From positions 120,020,493-120,084,492 of the forward strand of contig CM050448.1 in NCBI GenBank assembly GCA_027563935.2: a stretch of 64,000 nucleotides of DNA, read 5' to 3'. The translations under genes and the position numbers were made by a program. The stretch comes from Costus lasius. Lineage: Eukaryota; Streptophyta; Magnoliopsida; Zingiberales; Costaceae. The notes below the pieces were generated by a model, which saw only the letters and a list, made by a program, of their open reading frames with translations, did no database searches and was not told the DNA's origin. Below are positions 25,501 to 36,863 of the stretch, piece after piece. Within the stretch, counting starts at the first letter, position 1, and each line of letters starts with the position of its first letter.

Positions 25501-28040
25501 CATTTTAGCATTAGGAGTGCCAACTAGTATTCTTTCCCTTTCATGAATTGATGTGCCCAATCCATCAACGCAGACACTATCTTCTCCTCCATATAAGATC
25601 ACCAGGCGGGGGGAGGGAGAGGACCCGGCGATGACGAGCGTCATCCTTCCTAGAGTGGAAGAACCAAGGGAGACTGAGAGAATAAACTCTGTCAGAGCTT
25701 TCCACGAGAGAGAGAGCGCGCGCTTTGTGAGCTTTGTAGTCGGCAGCAAGAGTCACCGCCGACGTGAGGGGTTTTGTACTCATTTTTTTATGTGTTATAT
25801 TTTTGGAGGAAAACAAGGAAGGAAAAAAGGAAACATCTGTTTTATCTGGTTTCCTTAAAAGGATAAAAACAGAAGGATAGAAAAATCGAAAGAAAAAGAA
25901 CAACTTTTCCTTCATTTTGTGTTTCCGGCCGATTTCGCCCAAATCGGAAGGAAACACATTTCCTTATGCCAACACTACCTTCTCTCTCGTTCGACCCGTT
26001 GCCGCCGCCACCGCCAGCATCCCCCGCCGCCTCTAGCCCTAGCCGCTTCCGGCCTCTCCTGTCTCCTCAGTCGCCGCTTCCGCAAAATGAGCAGGGCGAG
26101 TGTTGGAGCAGTCGATGCTGTTCTAGCCCTCGTCGCTGCTGCTTCTAGCCTCCCCGAGCTCCCGCTGCCACCGCTTCCACCTCTCCGAGTGTTGAAATAA
26201 TTATTTTCAACCAAAAAATATTATAAAAGTCAAAATTAACTTTGAAAAAGAGAAATTAGACTGGAAAAGAAGTTAACAGACAATGCCTCTGTTTATTTGA
26301 ATGTTGTAGATACATGAACGGCCTACAAGCTAAGCCAAAGAAATAATTGAAGAAATACATAATCTGAAGATGAAAATTTTGGATAGCCTCTGCTTGGTTC
26401 CAACGAATAATGGAAACATTCTTTGTAGGTTACTGCCACCCTGTAAGAGATCACCATAAGCAGCCTAATTAATTCAGCATTCGCTCCATAATCTTAAGTT
26501 ATGATTAGCTCAAGGATTGTTGGCATCCTATCCAATTCGTATATTCTCCATCTTCACTCTACTTCAGCAGTGATGCCTACAGAATAAGATTTCTTGTCAC
26601 CAGCCATTATGCAAACGATAGTTGGCAAAACCAGTAGATGATGCTATGATTTATTGCTTGTTGGTTGGATTATTTCTACTTGGGTAAATAAGCTGCCTAA
26701 AAAAAAAGAAGTCATGCCAATGCATCCAGATTAGTAAAAAAAAGAGAAGAGAGTTTGCCGTGCAGAATATGGATGCTGGACTGTAATAAAAAAGGAAGTC
26801 TAGTCAAACATCAATTTTGACCCTCGAAAGCATGTCAAAAAAATTCTGAGTACGCCAAATTTTAAAGGAAAGCGATCAAAATTGATTTTGACTTTTGAAG
26901 GTATATCAAAACCAGATAAAAAATCTGCGCATACCAGATTTCAAAGGAAAGCCAACACATTATAGGAAGAAATGCAATACAGTTGACCAAGAAGGGATAA
27001 AATCAAATAAATTACAGCTGATATGGTAAGGCATTTACAGCAAGAAAAGAAATAAAATAATAAGAGGGAAACGCAAAGCAAAACAGGAAAGCATCATAAC
27101 CGATGAAGAAAAGAGGAAGGAGCATCAATAGCAATCGAAAATTTTGGAGTAAGAGAAGCGCCGGACATTTAATGCGAAGCGAAGGACATTCAACTCTTGC
27201 TGTCATTCAAATCCAGGCGACTCTGTCACCTTCTCCCGCGAGACCTGCAATAACCTGCGCATTCCCTGCGCTTTCGGCCGCCAGATCAAAATCTACCTCA
27301 AATCCAACTCCATACGAGCTGTAGCTGCCTCACGCTATTACCGCTTTCTGGCTCTAATGCCGCCTCATCTTCTGAAACCTAGATGCCGCCGGTGAAAGTT
27401 ATCACCGCCTGAAGCGACGCCGCAACAAGCCGATGTCGCCACTGCCTTCAGCTACAGACGAACACCATTTCCTCTGTCGTCGCTGATGAACACCATCAAG
27501 TGAATCCGCCGCAGTTACCTCCTCAATAAGTCGCCGATGCTAACTGGCTGGGGTCGTCATCTGCGGAACCTCTTGCCCCGCCATCTACAGCAACAACGAG
27601 CCAAGTTCTCACCAGTCGCCGACGCCCTTTTCCCTTCCGCCCGGCGATCTCATTACCCCTCTTCCACGAACTCGTCGAAGACAGCGAAATCACACACGGA
27701 AGAATGGACAACGAAATCACACACGGAAGAATGATTTCTCTTCCACAAAGAAAACAAAAAAATAAGTAATAATAATTTTCCAAAAATGAAATAAAAGAAG
27801 CAAAAAAAAAAATAAAAAACATGTGTGTAACATGAAAATAAAATGACGGTATCATCTTGCCAATCACCCAAATTTAATAGGTTGCGTTTGTTTAAAATTG
27901 AACAAAGAATGCAACAAAATCTATCTTTGGTTCCGCCACTCGGTTAACGACTCGAACTTGACCCGAGTCGTGCCTCAACTCAAAATCATGTCTAAATGAA
28001 AATTCTCAAAAATTGATCTTTATCAAGCATAATACTAAAA
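22560..28040. other. Intergenic region without supported gene
   Basis: Mostly AT-rich DNA. A two-copy repeat of about 84 bp near 23475-23625 shares ATCTTTGGA(G/T)TAGGCCCA and TGGCCCACC. A GC-rich patch at 25550-26200 carries overlapping open frames on both strands with no domain and GAAGGAAA-rich flanks. A second patch at 27100-27740 includes a 24-bp tandem duplication (ACACACGGAAGAATG) near 27690-27735. The segment 25481-25545 follows a good acceptor (CTTGCAG) and reads FATVSAILALGVPTSILSLS then stop, so it could be a terminal exon. I could not find upstream exons. Confidence 0.4.
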
Positions 28041-28945
28041 GCCCTAACGTATCGCGACGAAGTATTGTTTGGTAGGTGCGTACGTCGACGTTTACCATCG
28101 GGGCGTAACTCCTCAATACGACGTTACGTTCATTAAGGCCGAAGTATTTTCTTCCCAAAAATTAAATTATCCAACAAGCCACAAGGCCGGGTAATTCTAT
28201 TTGAATATCCAATAAGTCGTAAGACTGGATATTTTTAAATTCAAAATTATCCAACACGCCGCAAGGCTGGATAATATCCTCAAATTCAATATCCAACAAG
28301 TCGCAAGATCGGATATTTTTCCAAATCAAATTATCCAACAAGCCGCAAGGCCGGGTAATTTTTCCAAATTAAATTATCCAACACGCCGCAAGGCCGGATA
28401 ATATCCTCAAATCAAATTGTCCAACAAGTCGCAAGACCGGATATTTTCCAAATCCAAATTATCCAACAAGTCGTGAGACCGGATAATTTTCCTCAAATCA
28501 AAATATCCAACAAGTCGCAAGACCGGATATTTTTCAAATCCAAATTATCCAACAAGTCGCAAGACCGGATAACTTCTCAATTCAAATATCCACAAGTCGC
28601 AAGACCGGATATCTCTCCAAATTCAAATTATCCATCACGCCGCAAGGCCGGGTAATTTCCCAAATTAAACTATCCATCACGCCGCAAGGCCGGGTAATTT
28701 CCCAAATTAAATTATCCATCACGCCGCAAGGCCGGGTAATTTCCCAAATTAAATTATCCATCAAGTCGCAAGACCGGATATTTTCTAAGTCGAACATCCA
28801 ACACGCCGTCAAGGCCGGATGATCATCCAAATTCCAAAATCCAACATGCCTTAATGCATCACGATGGAATATTGTTTGGGAGGTGCGTACGTTGATGTTT
28901 ACCATCGGGGCGTAGCTCCTCAATATGACATTGTGTTGCCCAGGC
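28040..28945. repeat. Hairpin-unit minisatellite flanked by direct repeats
   Basis: The core (about 28165-28850) consists of about 17 units with a period near 42 bp, of the general form ATTATCCAACAAG(T/C)CG, CAAG(A/G)CCGG and (A/G)TAATTT. The outer TTATCC and GGATAA words and the inner GTC..GAC or GCC..GGC words are each inverted, so every unit could fold into a stem. The array is bracketed by two diverged direct copies of about 80 bp at 28043-28135 and 28848-28935. Both contain TATTGTTTGG, AGGTGCGTACGT and TTTACCATCGGGGCGTA. No gene is present. It is probably part of, or amplified within, an unidentified mobile element. Confidence 0.75.
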
Positions 28946-30015
28946 CGGATATTCTCTAATAGTTCATTGCAAGACTAAATGTTTGACAAACATGAACTGC
29001 CCAAATTGATGATAGCTTAATTCTTTTTTATTCATGCACCATGTCAAGCCATGTATTTTCACAATATTCATGAATAAAATTGTCTAGTCTTATATTTCAT
29101 TTCATAGTATAGATCTCTTAATCAAAGGTTCCCTAATTTTAGGGGTAATTAACAATGAGCGCTTGCGCTCATTGGAAGCCGGATCCCATTAAACAATAAG
29201 CCTTATTAATTTAAGGTGAATTTGAAAACGGTCATAATACATTCTTAATATAACAATTTTGACCCCACACCGAACTCCCGCCGCCACCGCTTCCAGCCTC
29301 CCGAGCCTCGGCATTCGTTTGAGCTCCTTCTTCACTTTCTCTGGCGACGACAGCTTCCGACGACGAGAATCTTCCTCTGCCGCATGCCCCCAACTCCCTC
29401 TTCCCTTCTCCGGTGCCGAGTTTAGCTGACGACAGCGGCGAAATCGAAACATGCTGGTCAACATTTGGTCAAAAAACAAATTTGGAGGAAGCATGTGAAG
29501 GTCACGTGGCTGCTTTTCCATCCTTACTAATTTCCTTTTCTTACCCTAATCTCTTCCTTTGGGTTTTCTTTCCTTCGTAGGAAACAAGACCTAGAGAGAA
29601 ATAAAGAAGGGTTTTCCCCTACGTTTGTCTGTGTATCCGGCGGCGTGTCTTCTCCTTCTTCACCACTGTCGATGACGGTCCAAGCGGAGGCGCTTCTAGG
29701 CAGCGACAAGGGCTAAGGGAGGAGATGACGAGGCCTCCCCCTGCCAGCACGCCCTTTCGGCTTCCCTTCTCTAGCGTCAAAGATCGGCGACGAGAACGAA
29801 CGCAGGCGGCGTCGTTCTCGTGAAGCAGACAAAGGAGAAAGAACGTGTCGAGCATTCATTTCGCGGCAAACACAAATTGATTTGACCGGGTCAAAATCAA
29901 TTTGGCGAAATCGAAATGGGGAGCGGGCTGCAAAATCAGAGCGGCAATAGTAAAATTTTTGGATTTTAGCACTATTACGAGGAGTAAAGTGCCGACGTGA
30001 AGGCCAAGGAAAAAT
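28946..30015. other. Intergenic region with GC-rich patch, no supported gene
   Basis: Between 29260 and 30000 base composition rises and several minus-strand open frames overlap (to 121 aa), rich in Arg and Ser. None has a recognisable domain. It may be a decayed gene 5' end or element leader sequence. Confidence 0.35.
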
Positions 30016-30383
30016 GAGCAAATGGCCTCGTCTGGGTACCCAGACTAAAAAACTTATGTTGGGTACCCTAAATTTCAATCAAAAAAGATTTATTTAAAAA
30101 AAATGTTAGAAATGATATATACATCATAAGCTATTCAGTGGTACCAAATATTGGGGTATTTTAGATCATGTATACTCGTTAAATATCCTAAACAAAATCA
30201 CATAAAAGACAAAATACTATTTACTGTATAATTTTGTTTAGGGTATTTAACGAGTATACATGATCTAAAATACTCCAATATTAGTACTATTGAATAGCTT
30301 ATGATATATAGATTATTTTTAAAAAATTTGATTAAAATTTAACTACCTAGCATAACTGTACCCAGGCGAGGATTTTTTTTTTC
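30016..30383. mobile_element. Mutator-type MITE, second copy of the family
   Basis: A 368-bp foldback element. The flanks AGGAAAAAT (30007-30015) and AGGAGAAAT (30384-30392) match at 8 of 9 positions, a 9-bp target duplication. Arms of about 120 bp at 30072-30200 and 30231-30350 are inverted copies, with AACGAGTATACATGATCTAA as the clearest part. The ends carry AAATGGCCTCG..CTGGGTACC and its inverse, the terminal pattern of the element at 1258-1694. It has no coding capacity. Confidence 0.75.
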
Positions 30384-31849
30384 AGGAGAAATAGGGCGTG
30401 ACACTAGGCTGGTGAAGGAGGGGGAAAGACATCTCTGAATGCTTCCTTGAGCGTTCAAATTCCTCCACACAAACCATATCTCCTGACAAAAGTCACAAAA
30501 ATCTCATTCATCATTCGCCTGGCCAAGAACAACTTGTCCTTCCTCTCTCACCTCTTAATTCTTCGCAGGCAATTAAGAATGCATGAACTGATGATAGTGG
30601 AATCTTTACTCTTTCAAAAGTTGTTTCAGAAGCCATTCCAGGAACAGCTCAGTAGCACTAGCAGACTAGCAGTAGTAGTACCATGGAAATCATTGAACCA
30701 AGTAGTGACTGGTGTGGTGATGATGTTAAACAATTTAGACCACTGATCAGAGTTCAAACTAAATAAAAGAAACAATGATAGAAAAAGTGTCAACTATTAT
30801 GAAAAGCTTTTGATCATAAGTACAATAACTGTATGCCTTTGTTCCTTGTACCAAATTTTTTTACAATTTCTTTTTATATAATTTTTGTTTCTCTTTAATT
30901 TGATTGAATCTCATTTGTACTAAAACTTAGGGTGGAGAAGGGCAGAGCTGGAGGAGCAAGAATAATGAACCAAGCAGCCTGTGCATGTGCTGTCTGTAAA
31001 GCTACCGCTTTTGTTGCAACTTTTTTTGTTTGTGGTGGAACCAATTACACTACACTCAAACAGTTTTTAATCATTCCTTCTGTGGCATGGCTTTCACATG
31101 ATTCCATTACAATGTACAATAAAAAATATAAACTTACACCTGAGCTGAATAAATAAGACTTGCTTGCTGCACAACACATTCTCAAGAACACTTTTCTCAT
31201 TCTGAACATTTCTAAAAAGAAAAAAGGAAACAACAACTCTCCAATTTGTACTGCTATTTAATAGATTGAAGAAACGAAGGAAGAAAGAAAAAGGAGACAT
31301 CTGTTCAATAAATGCCTATGAATGGATGAGGGAGGTGGGCATTTATGAAATGATCAGTTCTCAGAAGATTTATAAAGCCTTCCTACATTCTGACTCTGCA
31401 ACCATTTCAATTCCCCTGTCAGAATTAAGTTTTCTTCAATGATTTGTTTTGTGATACTGCAACTTTTTGAATTTAAACTTTGTCTGAAGGCAGTACACAA
31501 ATCACTGTGTGGTATTGAGAATGTGACTGATAGACTGTCCATTCTTTTTTATGATTTGGGATATTTGTTTATAATAATCTACAGGGCATGCCTCAATCAT
31601 GCCACAAATGGATAGAGAACTCATGAAAAGATACTGCAAGAGAAAAAAAAACTTGCTCTCTTTTTAGTTCTCATGAAAAGATTTGAGTTCAGTTCTACCC
31701 AACTGAATGATCCAAATTAACTTATAAAGTGCTTCTATGGCCATTCAATACTTTTGCAAAATGCTTATAGGTTATCAAATTGGTGTAGAAAGTTGCATAT
31801 GCCTAATATTTGACTGAGTATATTAACACAACGAAAAAGAAAATCTCAC
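30384..31849. other. Intergenic region, nothing recognised
   Basis: AT-rich DNA with short open frames at 30447-30746, 30932-31156 and 31045-31236 that show no domain. I see no element ends or tandem repeats. Confidence 0.45.
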
Positions 31850-32425
31850 TAAGGGATAGCTTTTTTTTCCTACTCCAAATAAGTACTATATTACCCATAC
31901 CCAATTATATACTCGACATACTTCCTAAACCTCTATTTGAACCCAACCCTACTAAAATACTTTATACCCGATAATTATCATTATCATATTTACAACATAC
32001 CTTGCCTTAACCCTATCTGTCTAGCCTCATCTCTCGCCGCTCGCTTCTCTTCTCCCTCGCAAATTGGTCATGCTGCCCCTTCATGCTAGCTCTTGCTCTC
32101 ACCGCCGGGCCACATCGACCACTTCATGTCCCATGCCCCATGGCCCTTGCCTCTTGCCCTCACCTCCCATGTCACCTAGCCATACTACCTCCTTCCTCCA
32201 ACTTTGTCCATCTCTCTTGCTTCCAACCTCTCACCTCCTACTTGACCACGCGAGACGACGCAGCGACATTGTTGGGAAGAAGGGGGTGGTGAGTGATGAA
32301 GTGGGTTATTGGGCATCGGCTAGAAACAGGCTGGTGATGGGTTGGTGAGCGTTGGCAGGAAGCAAGCTGGTGGTGACTGGTGAGCTAGCGAGTGTCAGCA
32401 GCATGCAGGCTCGCAGTTAACATTA

Positions 32426-32511
32426 AGGCTGTGTTTTCTTGGAAGGAATCCACAGCGGAAAGAAGAGAAAGGTGTCTTTCCGCTGTGGATTCTTTCCATG
32501 GAAACACAACC
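32426..32511. mobile_element. Near-perfect 86-bp foldback MITE
   Basis: Almost the whole element is one inverted repeat: GAATCCACAGCGGAAAG near 32446 pairs with CTTTCCGCTGTGGATTC near 32476 around a loop of about 13 bases. The ends GGCTGTGTTTTC and GGAAACACAACC are complementary. TTA lies on each side (32423-32425 and 32512-32514), suggesting a PIF/Harbinger (Tourist-like) element. As a transcript it would form a long hairpin. Confidence 0.65.
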
Positions 32512-32514
32512 TTA

Positions 32515-33534
32515 CACTACGTTTCAGAGGAGGGAAAGAAATCAGGAAAGAAAGGAAATAACAGTAGAAAGGAAATAAGAGGGAAAAGAAATCTCTGCTT
32601 TCCTTTTTAGGCCTCGTATTTCGATGGAAGGAAAGAAAAATTTTGACTAGTCAACTGAGCTGTTGACTGAGTCAAAATCAAAAAATCAGGTAATAAAAAG
32701 TACATATCAAAAAACCAGCGAGAAGGAAGATCGAGTATTCTACTGTGGCGGCAAACTTGCGCAAGAGAGGGAGGGCGGTGTGATCGGCGAGAGGGGAGGG
32801 AGTGAGGTCGGAGGGAGAGGGAGGGCGGCGTGGTCAGCGAGAGGGGAGGGGGCGAGGTCGGCAAGAGAGGGAGGGCAGCATGGTCGGCGAGAGAGGGAGG
32901 GGGTGAGGTCGGAGGGACAGGGAGGGCAGCGTGGTCAACGAGAGGGGAGGGCGCGAGATCGGCGAGAGAGGATGGGCGGCGTGGTCGGTGAGAGAGGGAG
33001 GGGGTGAGGTCTGAGGGAGAGGGAGGGGGTGAGGTTAGAGAGAGAGGGAGGGCGGCGTGGTCAGCGAGAGGGGAGGGGGCGAGGTCGGCGAGAGAGGAAG
33101 GGCGGCGTGGTCGGCGAGAGGGGAGGGGGCGAGGTTGGCGAGAGAGGGAGGGCGGCGTGGTCGGCGAGAGGGGAGGGGGTGAGGTCTGCGAGAGAGGGAG
33201 GACAGTGTGGTCGGCGAGAGGGGAGGGGGCGAGGTCGGAGGGAATCGCCAGCGACGGCGACTAGCCAGGAAGGTCAGCCGGAGAGAGTCGCAGGCAACGG
33301 CGACCACCCAGGAAGGTCAGAGGGAGTCGCAGGTGGACGAGGTCGAAGGGAGTCGCAGGCGGGCGAGGGAACAGAAATCGTTTCCGTCTTTTTTGGAGGA
33401 GACACTTTTGAAGGGAAAGGAAAGAAACTTTTTCCTTTCTTACCTTATTTCTCCCCTTTGAAACTATGGAAATAGAAGGAAAGAATCCTATTTCTTTCCT
33501 TTCCCTCCTTGTTTATCTCCTCTGAAACAGGCCG
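32515..33534. mobile_element. TTA-flanked element containing a minisatellite
   Basis: Directly adjacent to the foldback MITE. The ends share GTTTCAGAGGAG as inverted repeats (left CACTACGTTTCAGAGGAG; right in reverse complement CGGCCTGTTTCAGAGGAG). They are bounded by TTA at 32512-32514 and 33535-33537. Subterminal GGAAAGAAA tracts are also inverted. The interior is the G-rich array at 32755-33255. The PIF/Harbinger-like class is inferred from the TTA flanks only. Confidence 0.5.
32755..33255 (+). repeat. G-rich minisatellite, unit about 50 bp
   Basis: Ten or so units of the type GGGAGGGCGGCGTGGTCGGC followed by GAGAGGGGAGGGGGCGAGGTC, with insertions and losses that shift the register. The plus strand is strongly purine-biased with many GGG runs. 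The 114-148 aa open frames across it are Arg/Gly/Glu repeats created by the array, not evidence of a protein. Confidence 0.8.
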
Positions 33535-34149
33535 TTAGGGATTTTGAAGAGTGGGATGCTAGAGATTAGGGTTAAGGTTAGATTGGATTTTTAGTTATAG
33601 GTTGATGGGTTAAAGGGTAGTGGATTATAGATTAGTGGATTAACGGATAATGAGTTACTCTATTAGTTATATTTTATATTCATAAAATTATTTTTTATTA
33701 TTTAATATTTAATATATATACTCGAGTTTAAGTAGTAAGTATCTAACTTATACTATCTGAATACTACTCAAATTGGACTAAAATAGTATACTTACTACTA
33801 ATACTTGAATTAAACCCGATTAATAAGTAATTAATTACCTATAATTAGGTTTGGATAAATCAAATCTCCGTTAAAATGAAACTCGATTATCATCCCTAAT
33901 CTCACAAATAAGAGCATTCTACTGTCCTATATGCACATATGATGTTTGTCTTGCGTATAGTTCTTTTCAGATATCTTTTATCTATGATTTTTTTACTAAT
34001 ATATTATCGTATAAAACTAGTGTACACATATAGACGTTCTTAAGTAATATAAAATTGTACACATAGTCAAGTAACAATCATGATTTTGTAAGTAGCATCA
34101 CTATTTTATTTTTTTTTTTTAAAAAAGTATTTGTACAAGTCTCCAAAAC

Positions 34150-34678
34150 TAAACCTGGCAAAACCTGACCCAACCCGTTGACTCGACCCAATTCGACACG
34201 AAATTAGGTAGGTTCGAGTCAGCTATAATCGTGTTCGGATCATAAACAGATCAAACCGTTTATGACTCAAAAATAATCGGATCGTGTCGAGTTATAAATG
34301 GATTGACCCGCTTAACTCGATTAGAATATATATATTTATATAAAAAAAATTTAAATATAGGCTCACATATCTCTCATTGCTAGCTCATAAGTTCAAATAT
34401 CTTCTAATTATCTTTTAACCCATATTTCGGCCCACCCATAAGCCCAAATTTTTATTAATTTTAAATTTTTTTAATTAATTTGTTATTTATGTTTAAAATA
34501 TAACTAATAAACGAGTTATTCGTATCGTATTGGGTTGACCGATTATATTCGGGTGGTGTTCAGATTAGATAGTTTGACCCAATTAATTAAACGGATCGTG
34601 TTTGGATTGACTTAATCAGATCAAGGGTTATAACTGATATGACCCGTTTATGACCTGCTAACTCAATTGTAAGGTCTA
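34150..34678. mobile_element. hAT-type non-autonomous element upstream of the U-box gene
   Basis: A 529-bp element with a perfect 8-bp duplication TCCAAAAC on both sides (34142-34149 and 34679-34686). The ends are inverted: TAAACCTGGCAA and, in reverse complement, TAGACCTTACAA. The interior is non-coding and repeats GACCC, GTTTATGA and GATCGTGT words in both orientations, as is common in plant hAT derivatives. Confidence 0.75.
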
Positions 34679-35030
34679 TCCAAAACTTTATGTTTTATGG
34701 CTAAAAAAAATAAAAATGAAATAGAAATGCAAGTATTATAGGATAAATTGAAATTTCCCTACATATTTTTAAAAGGGCCCATTGAATTGACAATTTATGA
34801 AGATGGGATTATCAACAATCCGGTGAATTCAGGAAGAATGATTTCATGATAAATATACCAGAATCTCCTTTTCAAGTCTTTGAGACTAAGTCTTGCGCTT
34901 GCTTCCAACTCAAAAGTCTTCCTTTAGGCTTTAAGGCCTTTGGCGCTGGTGTCGAGCAGAAGGGATCGAGAACCCTCGGAAGATCAAGAACATGGTCGGT
35001 TTGGATTAGGAATCGATCAAGCGCCGATAT

Positions 35031-36863
35031 ATGGGGAGCAGCAAGATGCGGTGGAAGCTCTCCTTCCGCCGCTCGGCCTCCGCCTCGCCGTCGACCTCAG
35101 CCTCGACCTCGCCCACGCCCTCCTTCACGGCGGACATGCCGGTGGAATTCCTCTGCCCTATCTCCCGCTCCATCATGGCAGACCCCGTCATCATCCCTTC
35201 CGGCCGCACCTTCGAGCGGAGCTGCATACAGGCCTGTATCGATCTGGCCTTCGCCCCGCCCGATCTCCACCTCTCATTCACCTCGCCTCTCCTCCTCATA
35301 TCCAACTCCGCCCTCAAGTCCGCCATCTTCTCCTGGTGCCACCGCTGCGGCCTTCCCCCACCCCTCGGCATCCCCACTGAGGCTGCTGTCGCTCTCGTCC
35401 GCCGCCTCATGCCCCAAGATAACCCTCCCTTTCTCGCAGGAGCTACAGCGCCCTTTGAAGATGGAAAAGACGAAAAGGAAGATGTTCACGGTGGTGGTAA
35501 AAAAGAAGGTGAGGAGTATGGACCTTCAGAGTTTGTTCGTGAAAGAAAGGATGATAAAGATGGCATTTTGCCTTCGGTTGCTGAGGATGAATCAAATGAG
35601 ACAATGATCTCCACTACGATTCCGCCTCTCTCCGAGCGAGAGCGCGAGAAGGACAAATCTTCCAGCTTTTCGTCAGTGTCTACCCCGTCGTCTGGCTCTT
35701 ATCATTCGTCTTCATCCTCCTATTCTTTTTCCGAGATCATCGTCGCCGATGAAAAAATAACTCGAGATCGGAGTCCAAGAGCGACCGATTCACCGTCGAG
35801 GAGTAAGGCTGATCCGCTTGAGGAGATGTTGATCAAGTTGAAAGATTTCGAAGGCGCGGACGCGGAATCCACCGCCGCCTCTCTCCGGCAGGCCACGAGA
35901 GAGAACCGGGATCGGCGCATAGCCCTCTGCACCCCGCGCCTTCTTGGAGCCCTCCACCCTTTGCTTCTCTCGCCCTGCGCCGCCATTCAGATCGACACTG
36001 CCGCTGCAATTGTAAACCTTTCTGTGGAACCAGTGAACAAAATTAAGCTTTTGAGGTCGGGGATGGTGCCGGCCCTCGTCGAGGTGCTGAAGAGGGGTCC
36101 AGAAGAGGCCAGGTACCACGCCGCCGGCGCCATCTTCGGACTCGCCATCGAGAACGAGAACCGCGCCGCTATGGGCGTCCTTGGCGCCATCCCACCGCTG
36201 CTTGAACTCTTTACCCGCTCATCCGGCGACGGTGGCCGCGCACGCGGCGACGCCGGGATGGCGCTCTACCACCTCTCCCTCGTCGCCGCGAACAGATCCA
36301 AGATCGCACGCACCCCCGGGGCAGTGCGCGCGCTCCTCTCGGTATCGATGGAGACGGAAGAGCCGGCGCCCGCTTCCTGTGAGCAAGGGCAGAGTCCAGG
36401 GCTAGCAAGGATAGCCATGATGGTAATTCACAACCTAGCAGGGTGCAACGAGGGGCGGGCGGCGCTGATGGATGCCGGGGCGGTGTCCGCACTAGCGGCT
36501 TTGCTGACGGAACTGCCGCTGGAAGCGGCGGTGGTGGAGAACTGTGTGGCCACGCTGTACTGGATGAGCCAAGGGAGTTTGCGGTTCCGGGGCCTGGCGA
36601 AGGCGGCAGGGGTGGAGCAGCAGCTGGCAAGGGTGGCGGCCGAGGAGGGCGAAGGAACCCGGCAGGAGTTGGCGAGAAGGGTTTTGAGGGCGATGAGGGG
36701 AGATCGAGGCCACGAGGCGGCGAAACTGCTGTCCCTCGGGCTCGAAGAGGAGGAAGCGTACGGGGACTGTGACAGCGCCGTTTCGGACGGATTGGTGTCG
36801 CTTCGGCGGCGCCGTAACGATTTCGCTAAAAGAGCGGGCGGGGTCAGCTCGGCCAAGTTCTGA
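35031..36863 (+). CDS. U-box and armadillo-repeat E3 ubiquitin ligase (PUB38-41 type)
   Basis: Plant U-box proteins take ubiquitin from an E2 and pass it to substrates held by the ARM repeats. This is a single intronless frame of 610 aa. The U-box spans about residues 36-108, from MPVEFLCPISRSIMADPVI through SGRTFERSCIQACIDLAF to AIFSWCHRCGLP. A long acidic and serine-rich linker follows (about 140-260). An ARM region occupies about 265-565, with repeat signatures such as AAAIVNLSVEPVNKIKLL, RYHAAGAIFGLAIENENR and VIHNLAGCNEGRAAL. The tail is Arg-rich. The domain order and spacing match the PUB38/39/40/41 subgroup. The ATG at 35031 is the first in this frame next to the U-box; a longer frame at 34846 is out of register. 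The substrate cannot be inferred. The coding region is much richer in GC than its surroundings, which is usual for intronless genes of this kind. Confidence 0.93.
   Translation: MGSSKMRWKLSFRRSASASPSTSASTSPTPSFTADMPVEFLCPISRSIMADPVIIPSGRTFERSCIQACIDLAFAPPDLHLSFTSPLLLISNSALKSAIFSWCHRCGLPPPLGIPTEAAVALVRRLMPQDNPPFLAGATAPFEDGKDEKEDVHGGGKKEGEEYGPSEFVRERKDDKDGILPSVAEDESNETMISTTIPPLSEREREKDKSSSFSSVSTPSSGSYHSSSSSYSFSEIIVADEKITRDRSPRATDSPSRSKADPLEEMLIKLKDFEGADAESTAASLRQATRENRDRRIALCTPRLLGALHPLLLSPCAAIQIDTAAAIVNLSVEPVNKIKLLRSGMVPALVEVLKRGPEEARYHAAGAIFGLAIENENRAAMGVLGAIPPLLELFTRSSGDGGRARGDAGMALYHLSLVAANRSKIARTPGAVRALLSVSMETEEPAPASCEQGQSPGLARIAMMVIHNLAGCNEGRAALMDAGAVSALAALLTELPLEAAVVENCVATLYWMSQGSLRFRGLAKAAGVEQQLARVAAEEGEGTRQELARRVLRAMRGDRGHEAAKLLSLGLEEEEAYGDCDSAVSDGLVSLRRRRNDFAKRAGGVSSAKF

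Larger units (their letters stand above)
31850..33897. mobile_element. hAT-type non-autonomous element carrying nested insertions
   Basis: Both flanks are AATCTCAC (31842-31849 and 33898-33905), a perfect 8-bp target duplication as made by hAT transposases. The left end reads TAAGGGATAGC and the right end in reverse complement reads AGGGATGATAATC, so the termini are imperfectly inverted. Subterminal AT-rich text with ACCCGATAATTATC-like words occurs on both sides. The middle holds a small foldback element (32426-32511), a larger TTA-flanked element (32515-33534) and a G-rich minisatellite. No transposase is visible. The open frames inside are products of the minisatellite or of low-complexity sequence. 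Confidence 0.65.

Noticed and set aside
28165..28850. Regularly spaced repeats resembling a CRISPR array
   Set aside because: Units are contiguous variants of one sequence with no unique spacers, and the genome is a plant nuclear one.
29189..30078. Overlapping minus-strand frames in a GC-rich patch
   Set aside because: Arg/Ser-rich, no domain, several frames open at once.
32663..33475. Arg/Gly/Glu-repeat open frames of up to 148 aa
   Set aside because: Translation of a purine-rich minisatellite whose unit stays open in several frames.
34846..35607. 253-aa frame overlapping the U-box gene start
   Set aside because: Its right half is the U-box coding sequence read out of frame; no domain in this frame.
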